Positions 1 through 7,181 are shown, counted from the stretch's first letter. The stretch: 11,635 nt of DNA from Oscillospiraceae bacterium (GCA_900757485.1 CAAEOA010000276.1:1-11635), one strand, 5' to 3'. The notes: generated by a model from the sequence alone, not told the origin. Numbers and translations: made by a program.

Positions 1-156
1 GATGATGAAATGAAAGTAACCGTTGTAGCTACCGGCTTTGACGGAGATAAAGACACGCTTCCCGCGTCCAGATCGGAAGCCGGAACGGAAAATAACGGCA
101 AACGGTGGGATTTCGATACGGAATTTGACGATATCTTTAAAATCTTTAACAAGTAA
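1..156 (+). CDS. ftsZ: FtsZ C-terminal end (partial)
   Basis: This is the 3' end of a reading frame that enters from the left edge; 51 codons and a TAA stop are visible. The translation begins DDEMKVTVVATGFDGD, which matches the last strand of the FtsZ tubulin-like C-terminal domain (family pattern VTVIATGF). A short polar linker follows, then the acidic-hydrophobic tail FDTEFDDIFKIFNK. In FtsZ the extreme C-terminal peptide docks partners such as FtsA, SepF and ZapD-type proteins. Here it is a divergent version of the usual D-I-P-x-F-L core, with DIFKIF in its place. FtsZ is the GTP-dependent cytoskeletal protein that forms the division ring at midcell. The GTP-binding part lies outside the window, so the call rests on the C-terminal strand and tail only. 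Confidence 0.8.
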   Translation, partial: DDEMKVTVVATGFDGDKDTLPASRSEAGTENNGKRWDFDTEFDDIFKIFNK

Positions 157-189
157 CATGAAATACAATTCGTGAAATTTACTGCGCTT

Positions 190-239
190 ATTACCGATAA
201 ACAAGGTATAGTAATACCTTGTTTATCGGTAATTTTTTT
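190..239 (+). terminator. Rho-independent terminator after ftsZ
   Basis: The arms 190-209 and 214-233 form a perfect 20-bp stem around the four-base loop AGTA. The right arm runs directly into a T tract ending at 239. It sits 33 nt after the ftsZ stop codon. The stem is long and perfect, so it should end the ftsZ transcript efficiently and isolate the EF-G paralogue downstream. Confidence 0.93.
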
Positions 240-310
240 GTTTTGTATATAATGAACACAGAGAGCATGTATTTTTTTACATTTATATCTTGTGTTTTTC
301 ATATTTAATA

Positions 311-339
311 TTGATATCAGTGGTTATATATGATATAAT
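311..339 (+). promoter_or_regulatory. Sigma-A-type extended -10 promoter for the EF-G paralogue
   Basis: The -35 box TTGATA is at 311-316 and the -10 box TATAAT at 334-339, with a 17-nt spacer. TG at 331-332 gives an extended -10 (TGATATAAT). The expected transcription start is near 346, which leaves a leader of about 290 nt before the ATG at 637. This is the best promoter match in the AT-rich gap. A weaker TATACT at 501-506 has only a poor -35 partner. Confidence 0.72.
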
Positions 340-345
340 ATTTTT

Positions 346-636
346 ATTGTAATTTATTATTTTATTTACTTTTTACAAACAATTAATAAGATATCCATAA
401 TGAAGATTTATATTTTTGATATATTAAAGGATATTAATAAATCAACCGGATTGTATCATCATAAAAGCCTATAAGATTTTCATATTTATGATCATTTCTT
501 TATACTAATATATCAGTTTGTTGTTTTCCTGAAAAGTTTTTGCGGATGATTCGAAGCAACGATGTGGTTCGTAAAAAAGAATAATTTTCAGGTTAATATA
601 TTATTTAGCAGGCAGACTGCAAAGGAGAGGATTTTT
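346..636 (+). other. Long AT-rich 5' leader of the EF-G paralogue
   Basis: The stretch between the predicted start site and the gene is very AT-rich. I see no recognisable riboswitch, T-box or tRNA in it, and no strong GC-rich hairpin with a T tract. A 24-codon frame (400-474, MKIYIFDILKDINKSTG...) lacks a convincing ribosome binding site, so I do not call it a gene. The leader ends with AAAGGAGAGG at 621-630, which sets the EF-G start. The length and composition leave room for post-transcriptional control, but no mechanism is visible. Confidence 0.4.
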
Positions 637-2703
637 ATGAAACAGCATACCCCCGACACGATTAAAAATATTGCTTTGGTCGGACATGGCGGATCGGGAA
701 AGACTTCATTGGCAGAGGCAATGTTATTCTTCTCAAAAGCGACGGATAGGTTGGGGAAGATTGCTGACGGAAATACTATTTGTGATTATGATGCAGAGGA
801 AATGAAAAGAAAAATCAGTTTAAATATTGCATTAGCGCCCCTTGAGTATGAAGATGTCAAGATTAATTTAATTGATACTCCCGGTCTTTTTGACTTTGCA
901 GGAGGAATGGCAGAGGGTATCAGAGCGGCTGAAAATGTGCTAATCACAGTATCTGGAAAATCGGGTGTTACGGTAGGTGTAAAAAAAGCATATGAACAAG
1001 CGATTGCCGCCAACAAGTCAAGAATGTTCTTTGTTTCTAAAATGGATAATGAAAATGCAGATTTCTATAAGGTTTTGGAACAATTAAAAACATCTTTCGG
1101 ACCATCGGTGTGTCCGCTGGTAGTGCCTTATGTTGAGGATAGAAAGGTTCAATGTTATATTGATCTTTTGAAGAGTAAAGCATATCGATATGAAAACGGC
1201 AAAGCAATTGAAGTGGATATGCCGGATATTAAACATCGTTATGAAGGCTTGATTGCCGCAATCAGTGAAGCGGTAGCAGAAACAGATGAAAATTTGTTTG
1301 AAAAGTATTTTTCCGGTGAGGAATTTACTCATGAGGAATTACTTCTCGGCGTCAAAAAAGGAATTAAGGACGGCACCATCGCTCCGGTGTTCTGCGGCTC
1401 TGCCGTTACTTTGGACGGAATTGAAATGTTGCTGCACAAAATTGTGAAATTGTTTTCATCAGCTGAAGACAGCGGAACAGAAACAGCAATCAAAAACGAT
1501 GGTACCGAGGTTACCGTTCCCTGTACGCAGAATGGACCTGCTGCCGCTTTCGTATTCAAGACAGTTGCTGATCCCTTTGTGGGAAAGATGTCTTATGTGA
1601 AAGTGGTTTCCGGTGTAATTAAAAATGATCAAACGCTTTTGAACATGACAACCGACAGCCCGGAGAAGATAGGGAAAATATTGATTGTTAAAGGGAAAAA
1701 ACAGGAAGAAGTTTCGACATTGTCAGCAGGTGATATCGGAGTGCTGACCAAGCTTGGAGTTAAAACAGGAGACACTTTGTGTGAAGAAAAATTATCCTGT
1801 AAGTTTTCCGGATATGACGTTCCTGCTCCGTGTTATACCATGGCGATTATAACCCAGAAGGGTGACGAAAGCAAAGTTGCAAACGGATTACATCGTTTGC
1901 TGGAAGAAGATCTTACCCTCGGCTTCGAGGTGAATAATGAAACGCATCAGCAACTGCTCAGCGGTCTGGGGGAACAGCACTTAGACATTACTGTGGCTAA
2001 GTTGAAATCTAAATTTGGTGTAAATGTGACGTTGGAAGCGCCAATTGTCGCCTATCGGGAAACGATCAGAAAAAAGGTGAAAGTGGAGGGCAAGCATAAG
2101 AAACAAACCGGTGGTCACGGTCAATATGGTCATGTGTGGATCGAGTTTGAGCCATATGACGGAGAAGACCTTTTGTTTGAAGAAAAAGTATTCGGCGGCG
2201 CGGTTCCGAAAGGATTCTTTCCTGCTGTGGAAAAGGGTTTGCGAGAGTGCATTCAAAAGGGTGTATTAGCCGGATATCCGGTGGTAGGATTAAAAGCAAC
2301 ATTGCTTGACGGTTCTTATCACCCGGTGGATTCTTCGGAAATGTCTTTTAAAATGGCAGCTACACTGGCTTATAAAGCAGGTTTACCCCAAGCATCTCCG
2401 GTTCTGCTGGAGCCGATAGGATCTTTGAAGGTTTATGTACCGGATGCCAATACCGGAGATATGATGGGAGAATTGAACAAACGGCGCGGCAGAGTGTTGG
2501 GAATGACGCCACAGGGGAACGATATGACTTTGATTGAAGCAGAAGCGCCCATTAGTGAAATGCATGACTTTACCACGTTGGTACGGCAAATGACGCAGGG
2601 AAGCGGTTGGTTTACCTTTGTGTTTGAACGCTATGAACAGCTGCCGTCCAATTTAGAAGCTTCTGTTATTGAAAATGCAAAAAAATTATTCGGAAACGCG
2701 TAA
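637..2703 (+). CDS. EF-G-like translation factor (EF-G2 type paralogue)
   Basis: A 688-residue, full-length five-domain EF-G homologue. Domain order is the G domain (about 1-270), domain II (about 290-370), III, IV (about 465-590) and V (from about 590, EPIGSLKVYVPDANTGDMMG). The P-loop GHGGSGKT is at 16-23 and the domain IV signature GGHGQYGH at 492-499. The G3 motif reads DTPGL (80-84) where canonical EF-G has DTPGH. The G4 motif reads SKMD (134-137) instead of NKMD, and switch I has Ser61 in place of the usual Thr. The P-loop resembles the GHGGSGKT group of secondary EF-Gs rather than the AHIDAGKTT of housekeeping FusA or the AHVDAGKTT of TetM-type ribosome protection proteins. EF-G moves tRNA and mRNA through the ribosome; the specific job of this paralogue is not known to me. 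The ATG at 637 follows AAAGGAGAGG by 6 nt. A frame-extended start at 562 has no ribosome binding site. It is a monocistronic unit between two terminators. Confidence 0.88.
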   Translation: MKQHTPDTIKNIALVGHGGSGKTSLAEAMLFFSKATDRLGKIADGNTICDYDAEEMKRKISLNIALAPLEYEDVKINLIDTPGLFDFAGGMAEGIRAAENVLITVSGKSGVTVGVKKAYEQAIAANKSRMFFVSKMDNENADFYKVLEQLKTSFGPSVCPLVVPYVEDRKVQCYIDLLKSKAYRYENGKAIEVDMPDIKHRYEGLIAAISEAVAETDENLFEKYFSGEEFTHEELLLGVKKGIKDGTIAPVFCGSAVTLDGIEMLLHKIVKLFSSAEDSGTETAIKNDGTEVTVPCTQNGPAAAFVFKTVADPFVGKMSYVKVVSGVIKNDQTLLNMTTDSPEKIGKILIVKGKKQEEVSTLSAGDIGVLTKLGVKTGDTLCEEKLSCKFSGYDVPAPCYTMAIITQKGDESKVANGLHRLLEEDLTLGFEVNNETHQQLLSGLGEQHLDITVAKLKSKFGVNVTLEAPIVAYRETIRKKVKVEGKHKKQTGGHGQYGHVWIEFEPYDGEDLLFEEKVFGGAVPKGFFPAVEKGLRECIQKGVLAGYPVVGLKATLLDGSYHPVDSSEMSFKMAATLAYKAGLPQASPVLLEPIGSLKVYVPDANTGDMMGELNKRRGRVLGMTPQGNDMTLIEAEAPISEMHDFTTLVRQMTQGSGWFTFVFERYEQLPSNLEASVIENAKKLFGNA

Positions 2704-2727
2704 ACAGAAAATTTGAGTTTGAATGAT

Positions 2728-2770
2728 AAAAGGGACAGTCTCACATTTGCCGGTGAGACTGTCCCTTTTT
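2728..2770. terminator. Bidirectional terminator between convergent genes
   Basis: The arms 2728-2744 and 2753-2769 form a perfect 17-bp stem around an 8-nt loop. The stem begins with A residues and ends with T residues on either strand, so each strand sees a GC-rich hairpin followed by T's. It lies 24 nt after the EF-G paralogue stop and just beyond the stop codon of the leftward lysozyme gene. It probably ends both transcripts. Confidence 0.92.
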
Positions 2771-2774
2771 ATAC

Positions 2775-4202
2775 TTATTTCAGATTATTCAAGCCGTTTT
2801 TCTGAATATAATCCGGGTAATCAAATAATCCGACATTGCGGTCTACATCTCCGTAAATGCCGGAGACGGTGCCTTTTGAAGTGTATTGCCACATACGGTA
2901 ATCGCCTTTATAAGTAGGACCACCGGTTATATAATGTGCAACCCAGACATCAAAAGCAGAAAGCGTTGACATATTCAATTGGTTGTTCAGCCAACTGGTG
3001 CTGGCATATATACCGGGATAATATCCGAGCGATTTGATTTTATTGCAAAAAGCAAGAGCTGTTTCGGTTCGCTGCGCTTTGGTTAATTTATCGGCGCGGC
3101 CGGTACCGCTTGGGGAGCTGGTAGACATCTCCGTATCGAAATAAATCGGATAGGTCAACTTTTTCTTTCCTGCTGCGGTCCAGGCAGTGTTCCGTTTCGC
3201 CTCATTAATCCACTCCACTACTTTGGCGGCTTCTTCCTCTGCTTCTGCTTTGGTTGTTGCCTGAGTGAAGAAATAGAGTCCGCAGTCAATACCGACATTA
3301 GTTGCATTGATAATATTCTGTAAAAATTTAGGGTCTTTTGCGATCGTTCCCGCAGAACCATAGCCGCGGTATCCGATACGGATGATGGCAAATTCCACAC
3401 CGTCGTTTTTAACTTTGTTCCAGTCGATATCTCCCTGAAACTTTGAAACATCAATGCCCGCTTTGGAAGAAAGCACACCGCTGCTGTTAAAATAATAGGT
3501 TACACCATTGGCTGTTTGGTAACCGGTAACCGGCTTGCTGTTTTGATACAAATAGGTCTTCCCTTCATAGGTATACCATCCGTTTTCGGGAGGGTTAAAC
3601 GGCGGTGCAGAGGAGGTGGTATTGGAACTGCTTAAAACGCTACTTGTATGTACGCTTGAACTGCTGTTTGTACCGGCTGAAGAAATCACAGAAGACAAAT
3701 CAGCCCCCGAAGACGGCAGCAAGGAGCCTGAGGAGGTCGCAGGAGGAACGGAAGCTGTTGTGGATGAATTCGGCAGGGAAGAAGGTACTGAAGTAGTCAC
3801 CGCTGAACTCGATGTGGCAGAAGAAACCGGAGTGGAAGAAACGGGAGGAATGATTACGGTGTCTTCCGGAGCTTTGTCACTACCGACATCATCTGAATGA
3901 GAAGGTGCCATCGGGTCTTCCGGATCATCCAGTGTTCCGACGTCCTGATCTTTGTCTACGATAATGAGATTTCCTTTTCCTCCCGAAATACTGCCGGAGG
4001 AAATGCTGTTTTTCGATTCACTGCTTGATATCACGGAACTGTTATTTTCAGAATTGTCGTCAGAAGAAATGGTCGTACCTGTAACAGAAGACATATTCAG
4101 TCCGGCAGGAGTGCTGTCAACGATTGGGCTGCAGCCGATTAAAGTGATAATTGTGCCTGAAATGAACAAAGATGTCAGGGTTTTGGTTACCCCGATGCGC
4201 AT
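2775..4202 (-). CDS. GH25 lysozyme lipoprotein with cell-wall-binding repeats
   Basis: A 475-residue secreted muramidase. Residues 1-24 form a lipoprotein signal with lipobox LIGC and Cys24 as the lipidation site. Residues 25 to about 205 are a low-complexity Ser/Thr/Pro/Asp linker that probably spans the wall. Residues 206-246 (NGWYTYEGKTYLYQ..., TGYQTANGVTYYFNSSG) look like a pair of aromatic-Gly repeats of the choline/cell-wall-binding type. Residues 247-465 are the glycoside hydrolase 25 domain: GIDVSKFQGDIDW with Asp251, YPIYFDTE with the catalytic Asp356/Glu358 pair, then YYPGIYAS, WQYTS and GDVDRN. GH25 enzymes cut the beta-1,4 bond between N-acetylmuramic acid and N-acetylglucosamine. 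AAGGAGAA (minus strand, 4215-4208) precedes the ATG by 5 nt. The gene lies 25 nt after prmA, presumably in one transcript. No holin or phage gene is near, so this looks like a chromosomal wall-turnover enzyme rather than a prophage endolysin. The number of binding repeats is unusually small. Confidence 0.92.
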   Translation of the reverse strand: MRIGVTKTLTSLFISGTIITLIGCSPIVDSTPAGLNMSSVTGTTISSDDNSENNSSVISSSESKNSISSGSISGGKGNLIIVDKDQDVGTLDDPEDPMAPSHSDDVGSDKAPEDTVIIPPVSSTPVSSATSSSAVTTSVPSSLPNSSTTASVPPATSSGSLLPSSGADLSSVISSAGTNSSSSVHTSSVLSSSNTTSSAPPFNPPENGWYTYEGKTYLYQNSKPVTGYQTANGVTYYFNSSGVLSSKAGIDVSKFQGDIDWNKVKNDGVEFAIIRIGYRGYGSAGTIAKDPKFLQNIINATNVGIDCGLYFFTQATTKAEAEEEAAKVVEWINEAKRNTAWTAAGKKKLTYPIYFDTEMSTSSPSGTGRADKLTKAQRTETALAFCNKIKSLGYYPGIYASTSWLNNQLNMSTLSAFDVWVAHYITGGPTYKGDYRMWQYTSKGTVSGIYGDVDRNVGLFDYPDYIQKNGLNNLK

Positions 4203-4227
4203 AGTAATTCTCCTTAAATAAAATGAT

Positions 4228-5145
4228 TTACAAGGTAAAAGCGGCGGCTACCCAGCCTCTTTCCCGCAATGTAGTGACATGCTTTAAACCGCATTCCGAC
4301 ATCGCGTTCATGACTTCCGGCTCTCTTGGCTCAATGATACCGGAACAAAGCAATATCGATCCGCTTTTCATAAACGAGCAAATATCATGTGACATTCGGA
4401 TAATAACATCGGCGACGATATTAGCGCAAATCACATCATATTTTCCTTCTACCTTTTCAGTAAGATCACCGCAGATTAGATCAAGCTTGTCCGAGACTCG
4501 ATTTCGCTCGGCATTTTCTTGCGCAACCTTAACGGCAAGTTCATCAATATCCACACCGACTGCGGATTTTGCTCCGAGCAGCAAGGCAGTGATTGCCAGA
4601 ATACCGCTGCCGCACCCGACGTCCAACATACGGGTTTCGGAGGTGATGTAATTTTCCAGTAACTGCATGCACAGGCGGGTGGTTTCGTGTGTGCCGGTTC
4701 CGAATGCCATGCCGGGATCCAATGTGATTTTTACATCTTCCTCGTTTTGCTCACAGCTTTCCCAAGAGGGACAGATAATAATTTTTTTTCCGACTCGAAT
4801 CGGATGGTAATATTTTTTCCATTCGTTTGACCAGTCTTCTTCTTGTATCGAATCCGTGTCTAAGTCAAATAGAATATCCGAAAGCGCAAGCTGTTCCTTC
4901 AAGTAGGAAACGGCTTCTGCCGGATTTTCTTCCGGGCTGATGTAAATGTGGATGACGGCGTGGTTGCGATCACTTTTAAGGAGGTCTTCATCTATTAAAT
5001 CGATGTGAGCGATTTCTTCTACTTCTGATTCCAGATTAGAATAATCTTCAATATAAATCCCGTAAGGAACGGTCATTTGAGCAATAGCAGCAGCCGTTTC
5101 AATATCTTTTACCGGAATTTTAATTTTAATTTCAGTCCAGTTCAT
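4228..5145 (-). CDS. prmA: Ribosomal protein L11 methyltransferase PrmA
   Basis: A 305-residue protein, the usual length for PrmA. The N-terminal substrate-recognition part (MNWTEIKIKIP...) leads into the PrmA signature LDPGMAFGTGTH (142-153). Next come SAM motif I DVGCGSG (175-181), the acidic residue of motif II in GVDID (197-201) and the NIVAD segment (242-246). PrmA transfers methyl groups from S-adenosylmethionine to amino groups of ribosomal protein L11 in the cytoplasm. The start ATG at 5145-5143 has no clear Shine-Dalgarno. It overlaps, as ATGA, the stop of a 7-codon frame (minus strand, 5165-5142) that could feed ribosomes to it. The gene is transcribed leftward from the divergent promoter at 5213-5241 and is followed by the GH25 gene. 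Confidence 0.96.
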   Translation of the reverse strand: MNWTEIKIKIPVKDIETAAAIAQMTVPYGIYIEDYSNLESEVEEIAHIDLIDEDLLKSDRNHAVIHIYISPEENPAEAVSYLKEQLALSDILFDLDTDSIQEEDWSNEWKKYYHPIRVGKKIIICPSWESCEQNEEDVKITLDPGMAFGTGTHETTRLCMQLLENYITSETRMLDVGCGSGILAITALLLGAKSAVGVDIDELAVKVAQENAERNRVSDKLDLICGDLTEKVEGKYDVICANIVADVIIRMSHDICSFMKSGSILLCSGIIEPREPEVMNAMSECGLKHVTTLRERGWVAAAFTL

Positions 5146-5212
5146 TGGATAATCATTTCTTTCATACTAAATTTTCTCTTAGCTTTTCTGTTTATGAATA
5201 TTGACATCATTT

Positions 5213-5241
5213 ATTATACAAAAAATTGTTGATAATTGCAA
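5213..5241 (-). promoter_or_regulatory. Leftward promoter for prmA and the lysozyme gene
   Basis: Read on the minus strand, TTGCAA (5241-5236) and TATAAT (5218-5213) are separated by 17 nt. The predicted start near 5206 gives a leader of about 60 nt before the prmA ATG. The -10 box is perfect and the -35 matches 4 of 6 positions. It lies back to back with the rightward ylxM promoter. Confidence 0.65.
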
Positions 5242-5273
5242 ATATTTCTTTTTCAAAATGAAAAGAAAAATGC

Positions 5274-5302
5274 TTGACAAACCATATTATGTTCGTTATA
5301 AT
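5274..5302 (+). promoter_or_regulatory. Consensus sigma-A promoter for the ylxM-ffh operon
   Basis: TTGACA at 5274-5279 and TATAAT at 5297-5302 are both perfect boxes at the optimal 17-nt spacing. Transcription should start near 5309, about 57 nt upstream of the ylxM ATG. A fully consensus promoter fits a heavily expressed SRP and ribosome operon. Confidence 0.9.
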
Positions 5303-5365
5303 AATACAGGTGTAAAGAAAAAAGATTTACAGGCATTCTGATTTTCCGACAGGAAGGAAATTACA

Positions 5366-5737
5366 ATGAGTAAAAATCTTGAGATTTCCGTTTTGCTTGA
5401 CTATTATGGCGGTATGCTGACGGATAAGCAGCGGGATGTTATTGATTTATATTATAACCAGGATTTGTCTTTGGCAGAAATTGCCGAGCATGAAAAAATT
5501 TCCAGGCAGGGTGTGCGTGATAACATCAAGCGCGGCGAGGCGTATTTGACCGAACTGGAAGAAAACTTGCACTTGGCGAAGCAAACGGTCTCTCTGTTGG
5601 CTTTATTAGAGGATATACAACGCAGAAACCGAGAAATTTACCGCATCAACGAGGAAAGCAAATATTCTTCCGAAATCAAAGAACATGCAGTTGCCATAGA
5701 AGATATGCTGAAAACTTTTTTAAAGGAATATGAGTAA
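5366..5737 (+). CDS. ylxM: YlxM family SRP-associated helix-turn-helix protein
   Basis: A 123-residue protein of the YlxM/UPF0122 family. It begins SVLLDYYGGMLTDKQRDVIDLYYNQDLSL, typical of the family. It carries a sigma-70 region 4-like helix-turn-helix at about 34-61 (LSLAEIAEHEKISRQGVRDN). The C-terminal half is charged and probably helical. YlxM proteins are encoded next to ffh and are thought to modulate SRP assembly or activity; a DNA-binding role has not been settled. AGGAAGG at 5351-5357 gives a good ribosome binding site. It is the first gene of the operon, and ffh begins 24 nt after its stop. Confidence 0.93.
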   Translation: MSKNLEISVLLDYYGGMLTDKQRDVIDLYYNQDLSLAEIAEHEKISRQGVRDNIKRGEAYLTELEENLHLAKQTVSLLALLEDIQRRNREIYRINEESKYSSEIKEHAVAIEDMLKTFLKEYE

Positions 5738-5761
5738 TTTACAGGAAAGGCGGAGATGCTG

Positions 5762-7117
5762 ATGGCGTTTGAGGGATTGTCAGATAAGCTGGCAGCTGTT
5801 TTTAAACGGCTGAAATCCAAAGGAAAACTATCGGAAAGCGATGTAAAGCTGGCAATGCGGGAAGTCCGCCTTGCTTTGCTGGAAGCGGACGTTAACTATA
5901 AAGTAGTAAAAGATTTTGTTTCAAAAGTAAGTGAGCGCTGTGTAGGAGCAGAGGTTTTGGAAAGTCTGACTCCGGCACAGCAGGTAATAAAAATTGTAAA
6001 CGAAGAACTGTGCGGTTTGATGGGCAACGGCAATGCACGGATTCATTTTCCGTCTAAGCCCCCTTGTATTGTGATGATGTGCGGTCTTCAGGGAAGCGGT
6101 AAAACCACCCATTCCGCCAAATTGGCGAAATATTATAAAAAAGAGGGATATCGTCCGTTGCTTGTTGCCTGCGACGTTTACCGCCCTGCAGCAATCCAAC
6201 AGCTGAAAGTGGTTGGGGAACAAGCAGGAGTCAGTGTTTTTGAGCAAGGACAGATTGATCCTGTCAAAATTGCAGAAAACGCCATTAAGCATGCGAAGGA
6301 CCACGGCAATGACCTTGTCATTCTGGATACTGCCGGTCGTCTGCATATTGATGAAGAATTGATGAATGAGCTTAAGCGGGTGAAAGCATCGGTGGATCCA
6401 ACTGAAATTTTGTTGGTAGTCGATGCAATGACAGGTCAGGATGCAGTCAATGTAGCTTCTTCCTTTGATGAGGCGCTTGGCATTGACGGCGTTATCTTGA
6501 CCAAACTGGATGGTGATACTCGTGGCGGTGCGGCACTTTCGGTGCTTGCGGTTACGGGAAAACCGGTGAAATTCGCCGGTATGGGTGAGAAATTGGATGA
6601 TATTGAACCATTTCACCCGGATCGGATGGCGTCCCGTATTTTGGGCATGGGCGACGTGCTGACTTTGATTGAAAAGGCGCAGACTCAGGTTGATGAAAAA
6701 GAAGCCATGAAAATGGCGCAGAAAATAAAGGATAACAGCTTCGATATGAACGACCTGCTGGAACAAATGCGGCAGATCAAAAAAATGGGACCGCTGAAGC
6801 AGATTATGTCGATGCTTCCCGGTGTCGGCAATCAGCTGAAGGATGTTGACGTTGACGATAAGCAGCTATACCGAATTGAAGCAATTATTACTTCAATGAC
6901 AGTAAAAGAGCGGGAAAAGCCGGCTATTATTAATCCGAGTCGGAAACGTCGGATTGCGGCAGGTAGCGGCACTAAGGTAGAGGATGTTAACCGGCTGCTG
7001 AAGCAGTTTGAACAGATGCAAAAAATGATGAAGATGATGGGCGGCAAAAACGGCAAAGGAAAGCGCAGAATGATGATGCCCCCGAATATGTCGGGTATGC
7101 CGGGCATGCCCAGATAG
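5762..7117 (+). CDS. ffh: Signal recognition particle protein Ffh (SRP54)
   Basis: A 451-residue SRP GTPase of normal length. The N domain (about 1-95, AFEGLSDKLAAVFKRLKSKG) leads into the G domain (about 100-295). That domain shows G1 GLQGSGKT (108-115), DVYRPAAIQQL, DTAGRLHIDEEL, TKLDGDTRGGAA and GMGEKLDDIEPF. The M domain follows, with the 4.5S RNA-binding motif SRKRRIAAGSGT and a Met-rich tail (QMQKMMKMMGG, RMMMPPNMSGMPGMP). Ffh with SRP RNA binds signal sequences on translating ribosomes and docks to FtsY at the membrane. I chose the ATG at 5762 because it gives the family start MAFEGLSD and lies 6 nt after GGCGGAG. An in-frame ATG at 5756 would add only Met-Leu. The residue after GKTT is His117, where Thr or Ser is usual. 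Confidence 0.97.
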   Translation: MAFEGLSDKLAAVFKRLKSKGKLSESDVKLAMREVRLALLEADVNYKVVKDFVSKVSERCVGAEVLESLTPAQQVIKIVNEELCGLMGNGNARIHFPSKPPCIVMMCGLQGSGKTTHSAKLAKYYKKEGYRPLLVACDVYRPAAIQQLKVVGEQAGVSVFEQGQIDPVKIAENAIKHAKDHGNDLVILDTAGRLHIDEELMNELKRVKASVDPTEILLVVDAMTGQDAVNVASSFDEALGIDGVILTKLDGDTRGGAALSVLAVTGKPVKFAGMGEKLDDIEPFHPDRMASRILGMGDVLTLIEKAQTQVDEKEAMKMAQKIKDNSFDMNDLLEQMRQIKKMGPLKQIMSMLPGVGNQLKDVDVDDKQLYRIEAIITSMTVKEREKPAIINPSRKRRIAAGSGTKVEDVNRLLKQFEQMQKMMKMMGGKNGKGKRRMMMPPNMSGMPGMPR

Positions 7118-7127
7118 AAAACGGTAT

Positions 7128-7157
7128 TTTCCAAGCTTTTGTTTGGTGAGATATAAT
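7128..7157 (+). promoter_or_regulatory. Possible internal promoter before rpsP
   Basis: A perfect TATAAT at 7152-7157 lies in the 64-nt gap between ffh and rpsP. The best -35 partner is TTTCCA at 7128-7133 with an 18-nt spacer (4 of 6 matches). It could boost expression of the ribosomal protein genes above that of ffh. The match could also be chance in AT-rich sequence. Confidence 0.4.
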
Positions 7158-7181
7158 TTTTTTACAGGAGGTGACAGTAAG

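Noticed and set aside
400..474. 24-codon frame in the EF-G leader as a leader-peptide gene
   Set aside because: No convincing ribosome binding site, no run of regulatory codons and no attenuator hairpin after it. Short frames of this kind are expected in AT-rich DNA.
562..636. N-terminal extension of the EF-G paralogue from an ATG at 562
   Set aside because: There is no ribosome binding site before 562, while AAAGGAGAGG sits just before the ATG at 637. The family start is also close to MKQHTPDTIKNIALVGHGG.
637..2703. TetM/TetO-type ribosome protection (resistance) protein
   Set aside because: The P-loop is GHGGSGKTSL, not the AHVDAGKTTLTE of TetM/TetO, and the gene sits in a housekeeping setting with no mobile-element signs.
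3616..3900. 94-codon plus-strand frame opposite the lysozyme linker
   Set aside because: It is the antisense shadow of the Ser/Thr-rich linker, which yields an acidic low-complexity translation. No ribosome binding site or family match is seen.
2775..4202. Prophage endolysin
   Set aside because: It has a lipobox and a long surface linker, lies behind prmA and has no holin, tail or integrase genes nearby.
5921..6766. 281-codon minus-strand frame opposite ffh
   Set aside because: It lies entirely within the well-conserved ffh gene. The translation is rich in Cys/His/Phe with no recognisable domain, typical of an antisense shadow.
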